The notes under the pieces: model-generated | Told to the model about the DNA's origin: nothing | Database searches by the model: none | The model's input: the letters and a program-made list of their open reading frames with translations, nothing else | Shown here: piece by piece, positions 22,164-26,601 of the stretch | Layout of the letters: the number at the start of each line of letters is the position of its first letter | Position numbering within the stretch: the first letter of the stretch is position 1 | Source of the DNA: Apostichopus parvimensis | Lineage: Eukaryota > Echinodermata > Holothuroidea > Aspidochirotida > Stichopodidae | DNA: 26,601 bases | Reading direction: 5' to 3' | NCBI GenBank assembly: GCA_000934455.1 | Contig: KN882700.1 | Span: 195,611-222,211, forward strand | Translations under genes and position numbers: made by a program

Positions 22164-22606
22164 GATGCTAGTATGAACTTCTTGTGAGTATGATTCAGTG
22201 ATGCTAGTATGAATCTTGTGAGTATTATACAATGATACCAGTATGATTCTTGCGAGTGTAACTCAATGGAATCATAGCTTGTGAGTATAACTTAAAGATG
22301 TTATAGTATGAACTTCTCGCGAGTATAATTTAGTGATGCTACTATGAATATTGTCAGTATAACTCAATTATTAAATCTTGGGAGTATAACGCAATGATGC
22401 TAGTATGAAACTTCTTGTGAGTATGATTCAGTGTTGCTAGTATGAATTTCTTGAGAATATAATTCAGTGATGCTAGTATGAATTTATTGAGAGTATGATT
22501 CAGTGATGCTAGTGTGAATGTCTTAAGAGTATGATTCAGTGATGCTAGTATGAATTTATTGAGAGTATGATTCAGTGATGCTAGTATGAATCTGGTGAGT
22601 ATAATT
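22164..22606. repeat. 36-bp minisatellite, about 12 copies
   Basis: GATGCTAGTATGAA-type starts fall at 22164, 22200, 22234, 22335, 22396, 22433, 22469, 22505, 22541 and 22577, mostly 36 bp apart. The unit continues with TTTCTTGAGAGTATGATTCA. The right half is regular and the left half is diverged with indels. Degenerate echoes (GTAGTATGAATCTG and similar) continue to about 22900. Units abut without unique spacers, so this is a satellite-type array, not a CRISPR. Confidence 0.93.
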
Positions 22607-23959
22607 ATCTGTAAGATATACAGCAGTACGACTTTTTGTTAGTCTGAACTGAACGATAACCTTATCTGAAGCTTGTGGTGTATTCCTAACGATGGTAGTA
22701 TATGCATCTCGTGGTGGATGGATAGGACCTTGCGATGGATGGTACTATGTATCTCGTGATGTAACACAAGACCGGTAGTATGAATCTGTTTAGTACATTT
22801 CAATGCATTGTTGTATAGCATGTATCCTGTGATTTGGAGTTCATTCTCAGTCATAACCGAAGTATGATTGACCTTTTGTTGACAAGGACTAATGTATACA
22901 TGTCTGTTGTGAGATTAACGAAAGATGAATACAAACGAAGCAGTAAAATCTGTCACATCGTTCGATAAACCGTGAATCCTTAAACATTAAAAGGATAGTG
23001 AAAGGGTCGAAGAAGGGTTATTTTGCACTAATGAAAGAAATTTATACCTATGCTATTTGAGAAATTGAATGTCGAAACTGTTACAGTATTTGTATCACAC
23101 AGGTGAACTTGAAGCAAACAGGGGGGGGGGAGGGGGTTGTATGTCATAGTTCATATTTACAACGAAATAAGATGCTTTGCGTTCTACTGTGTTGCATTGA
23201 CCTTGGCTTGGGTATGGCTTCCAACTTAAATTTATCGGGGTATGGGAAGGTAGAAATGAGCACGATTAATGCATTACATTCGTATTGTGATGAATTCCAA
23301 GTTTGTAGTACAAAAATGGATTGAAACATATAAGAGCATAACAAGAAAGAATAGTATTGTCGTTATACATCTATGACGTCACATATGTTCGTTTGTTTCA
23401 AGTTCAATTTAAGTACAAAATATTTCACGTTCAGACACCAATGTCTCGAAAATAGTTCGTAGAAACTGAATGAAAATATCACCGAACTGCGTAGATGCGT
23501 AGAACATGTCGCTCTGTTATCTGTCGAAAATGTATTTAACACCGTGGACTATGCTTTTTACCATGTTTACAAATCTTTTTCTGAATTTTGCCTGTCCTAC
23601 TGTCATGTCATTCTGCAAGCACGCCATCTCATAAAGTTTTGTTCACGTAACTTTTCGAACGTTACCTGCTGCGCACTAATTTCTAAGTTCTTCTTTCCTT
23701 TCGTAGAGAAAGTGGACGAGCGCCACTATTATGTTTATGAAACGTATTCACCTCTGGTAATTGTGTGTTAGGTTTTCTACTTGTAATTCCCGAAAGACTT
23801 TTAGTTCTTTACAAACGAAAAGCAAAAATCCAGTAATGCAGATCAGGCTGGGAAATGAATTTTTAAAGACTTGCTATTTTCCAGGTTGTGTTTTATTTGT
23901 AATTAATACTGTTGATTAAAGTCTGTGGAGTACTAAGAGCGGGGGGGGGGGGGGGGGGG
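22607..23959. other. Unassigned stretch
   Basis: It contains weak echoes of the 36-bp repeat up to about 22900, a G10 run at 23121-23130, a perfect TGACGTCA at 23374-23381, and G19 at 23941-23959. A 75-codon frame at 23544-23771 matches no known family with confidence. No gene is supported. Confidence 0.5.
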
Positions 23960-24289
23960 CAGTGGCGCCGCCAGACATTCATCTGGAGGAGCAAAGGGAG
24001 GGCTCAGCAATTAATTAGGGGCACAATGTTTATTTGTGAAGCCGTCCTGGGGGAGGGGTCTAAGGGGAAGGGTATCCCCTCCCCTTTGAGCAATTTTTGA
24101 TTAATTGAGGGTCCTTAGATGCAATCTGGTGCTATATTTTGCAACTTGAAGTAACTTTTTGTTCAAGAATTTTTTTCTTTGAGTAATTTTTTTAACACTA
24201 AAAATCGCATCTGGGGGGACATCTAGGGGGCACGATTTTTGGTAGGGTACGAGACCCCCCCAGGCCCCCCTCCCCTGGAGACGCCACTG
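23960..24289. mobile_element. 330-bp non-autonomous DNA transposon with terminal inverted repeats
   Basis: The left end CAGTGGCGCCGCCAG and the inverse of the right end, CAGTGGCGTCTCCAG, agree at 13 of 15 positions. The ends are G/C-rich and the interior AT-rich, with no transposase ORF, as expected of a MITE-like element. The left flank is a 19-G run and the right flank is AGGCGGGGG, so a target-site duplication cannot be judged, although AGAGCGGGG before the G-run is similar to the right flank. Superfamily is unclear; CAGTGG termini would allow a hAT-type assignment. Confidence 0.6.
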
Positions 24290-25646
24290 AGGCGGGGGCA
24301 GTGCGCCCGGGTACCAGTCAAGGGAGTGGGGGTGCAATGCCACATATTGATCCTTTTATCAGTTCAAAGCATTGCCAAAGATAGCACCATTTTGCATTTA
24401 AGCCAACTTATGTAAGCAAAAATTTCTCAAACGGGAGGTGGCCTCTTTATGTGTTTTTCGTATAAATCACTTGAAAAAGGCCCTTAATCTTGTTACGCAA
24501 CTGACTACAACAACCTTACAGGAAATACACATATGGTAATACCCTCCTCCTCCTACCTTGATACTTGCACCTATATACTACTAGAGAGCGAGAGATGAGA
24601 TGCAGCAGGTTAAGTTAGATTCAGAGTTAATTAGTGCTCATATGCACCAGTGCAAAGCGTGTAAACATGAAAGCAGATAAATCATTCGGAAGAAGATGCA
24701 CTAATGCGCTATTGACAGGCTGGGATTTACTTTAGGAAGTCGTGGGATTAAGGTAAGGTAGTTTGAGAGGCATTTGGAATGGATATACCACGTACAAGAT
24801 TAAAAAGCACCGACCGGGTGAATTAAAAAGACGAAATACACTCACCAGAGAAACACGGGAAGAGGTAAAAACAATGAAAAAGAAGAAAAAGAAGAAGAAA
24901 TGGAATGGGGTAAAAATGGGTCAACATGGTAACGTCAATAAATTTATGACCCATTGGTATTTGGCATACCAATTACAGAACTTGTATAATTATTGTAGTA
25001 TTGTATTTCAAAAAAATTGTGATTGTATAGTAGAGTGTTAAGTCGTGCAAATGTTGAGACTTTTCTGTGAGAAACCCGCGAAAACTTAACAACAACAAAA
25101 TATATCAGACAAGTTATAAAAAAAATCGGAAAGACAAAATTTCATAAGAACGTGATTTTTTTCACGTTCCGAACGCATGAAAAAAAAAGCAGCCGCGCGT
25201 CCCAGTTCTGATCGGAATTTAGAAAGATGAACCAATCAAACTGTGCAGGGATAGTTTAGTGGAATTAATATAATTCGTTTAGTGTTTCTAGCCTGCATCT
25301 GATATTTCAGTAACAGAGAACTTCAAAACTAAATCCAAATATATGACTTTATATATAAGCATTGTCAAAATGCTGTTCTCATAACTTTTAAAGAATCAAA
25401 ATTTAATCAAATTAGAATGATCGATATAAAATGATCATCGATGTCAGACTAATAAAATCAAAGTTAAAATATAGTTTGTTTTTTTTTCTTAATGATATTT
25501 TTGTATATCAAACCTGGCCAACTTAAATTGTTAAAAGACGAAAACTCCTAGTTACATATCAGTTTTCATAATATAACTTCTTGTACCACTTTTAACGTTG
25601 ACTATAGGAACAATGTTATATGTTTTGATACGTTGATCGTTTAAAG
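24290..25646. other. Unassigned stretch, possibly with an older related repeat at its left end
   Basis: About 24296-24500 starts GGCAGTGCGCCCGGG and later reads TAGCACCATTTTGCA and AAAAATTTCTC, loosely echoing the interior of the neighbouring inverted-repeat element (GGTGCTATATTTTGCA). It may be a second, older copy or the host repeat into which that element inserted. Further on are an AAG-rich tract at about 24878-24900 and a donor-like AAG|GTAAGG near 24750, with no exon identified. Confidence 0.4.
25639..25646. repeat. Left target-site duplication of the hAT element
   Basis: GTTTAAAG immediately precedes the element and is repeated exactly at 26049-26056. Confidence 0.9.
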
Positions 25647-26048
25647 CAGGGTTGTCCAACCTACGGCCCGCGGGCCACAGTCCGGCCCGCCGCAGGGTTG
25701 CGTCCGGCCCGCCAGAGATGCTCTACTGTGCGAAATTTAGTGAGCAGATTTATTGATAACAATTTGAAGCTATATAATCAATCATTCGAACCTTCTGGGT
25801 CAAAAAACTGCATACAGGTCAGTTTGTGTGACACTCTCTCAGCGGAGGGGGGGGGGGGCGGCTGGATTTTATTCATCTGTTTTATCAGGAAGGAAATAAA
25901 TCAGTGCGCTCCGCGCGCAGTGCTCACATTTTGTTGCCTTGGGCTTCGGGCAAAAAAATCGAAAAATCGAGCGTAGGGTTCATGCGGCCCCCTCCTTCAT
26001 CATAATTATTCCATGTGGCCCTCCTCTGCAAAAGGTTGAACAACCCTG
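25647..26048. mobile_element. 402-bp non-autonomous hAT-superfamily element
   Basis: Terminal inverted repeats CAGGGTTGTCCAACCT (left) and CAGGGTTGTTCAACCT (right, inverted) agree at 15 of 16 bases. Both flanks carry the identical 8-bp sequence GTTTAAAG, the duplication length made by hAT transposases. The left end continues into the perfect palindrome GGCCCGCGGGCC (25665-25676), and TCCGGCCCGCC occurs at 25681 and 25703; such GC-rich ends are familiar from animal hAT families. The interior is 402 bp in total, holds a G12 run at 25847-25858 and encodes no transposase, so movement would need an enzyme supplied elsewhere. A 92-codon frame inside (25698-25976) is not a gene. The intact duplication suggests a fairly young insertion. 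Confidence 0.93.
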
Positions 26049-26056
26049 GTTTAAAG
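26049..26056. repeat. Right target-site duplication of the hAT element
   Basis: GTTTAAAG directly follows the element and matches the left flank at all 8 positions. Confidence 0.9.
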
Positions 26057-26601
26057 TATTATGATGAGAACTTATGAAACAATGGATTAACAGTTAATGT
26101 TGGCCTGCAATGAGGAGCCGAAAACATAATCGAGTGTGCCTTCAAGGAACGTTACAACAACAAGGCATGGCATGCCTTAAGTTTAAATACATCTTGAAAA
26201 CCGGGACAGCTTTATAGGACCTTGCAGTGCACTCACAGTTTTCTCTTACCATCCTTTATTATTATTTTTTTTAATTAATTTGTTAAATAATTATGATTAT
26301 GTTCTTTTGGAGGTGGGGGGGGGGTTGGATTTTGTTTGTTTTAATTCAGTTTTTCATTTAACTATATGGCATATCGATAGTAAAATGTTGCCTAACTTCA
26401 TCATTTAAAGTTTAAGGAGTTGCTAATTAAGCTAAAACCAACGATTTTAAGGTAAAAGCACATTACCGGTACTTGAGAAGTATAAGTTTCGTCCATTTCT
26501 AATATCGTTAAACTTACATCTTAATCCAGTGACGGAACGCTGACGTTTAATGGTTAGTTCGTTTATGAAATCTAAAAGTGATATAAAATAGTTTAAATAG
26601 C
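26057..26601. other. AT-rich end of window
   Basis: No gene is seen. A G10 run lies at 26315-26324. Confidence 0.5.

Noticed and set aside
22164..22606. CRISPR array (36-bp period)
   Set aside because: Repeats are contiguous with no spacers, units are diverged, and the surrounding DNA is eukaryotic.
23544..23771. 75-codon frame; the region just upstream plus its start reads NVFNTVDYAF, faintly like a reverse-transcriptase AFDTVDH motif
   Set aside because: No other reverse-transcriptase motif follows at the expected spacing, so one weak match is not enough.
24763..25041. 92-codon Lys-rich frame
   Set aside because: The Lys run comes from an AAG/AAA-rich simple tract, and the rest matches no family I know.

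Overview
The window looks like a stretch of non-coding nuclear DNA from a marine invertebrate animal. It is AT-rich, has no operons or dense ORFs, contains an assembly gap of 380 Ns, and carries eukaryotic mobile elements (a Penelope-like element remnant, a tRNA-derived SINE and a hAT-type DNA transposon) plus many mini- and microsatellites. The octamer TAGGCCTA followed by TAT occurs four times. I remember this motif as common in echinoderm genomes, so an echinoderm (perhaps a sea cucumber or sea urchin) is my best guess, but I cannot confirm the species or clade from sequence alone.

Layout. 1-1620: no supported gene. 1621-2169: decayed C-terminal part of a Penelope-like retroelement ORF, with a Cys-rich linker and GIY-YIG endonuclease readable across several broken frames. 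2212-2891: a 43-bp minisatellite, followed at 2892-3020 by a segment resembling a Penelope-like 3' tail. 3446-3920: two diverged direct copies of a ~260-bp unit with a GC-rich head. 3921-10700: mostly featureless AT-rich DNA with microsatellites, poly-G/poly-C tracts and small tandem repeats. 10703-10884: an exact 8-bp array of 20 perfect copies. 11145-11410: a minus-strand tRNA-derived SINE. 11649-11738: a 30-bp triplicate. 11985-12119: a small CpG-containing cluster of promoter-like motifs followed by an ATG and a splice-donor-like sequence, the only weak hint of a gene start. 13341-13526: a short ORF with a strongly hydrophobic segment, at most a candidate exon. 15968-16347: sequence gap. 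17925-18196: a 146-bp duplication with internal sub-repeats. 22164-22606: a 36-bp minisatellite. 23960-24289: a short element with terminal inverted repeats beside a 19-G run. 25647-26048: a 402-bp non-autonomous hAT element with a perfect 8-bp target-site duplication.

No complete host gene can be supported, and nothing here forms a multi-gene system. The window reads as intergenic or intronic DNA shaped by mobile-element insertion and tandem-repeat expansion. The best-supported items are the hAT insertion, the octamer array, the 43-bp array beside the Penelope-like remnant, and the SINE.
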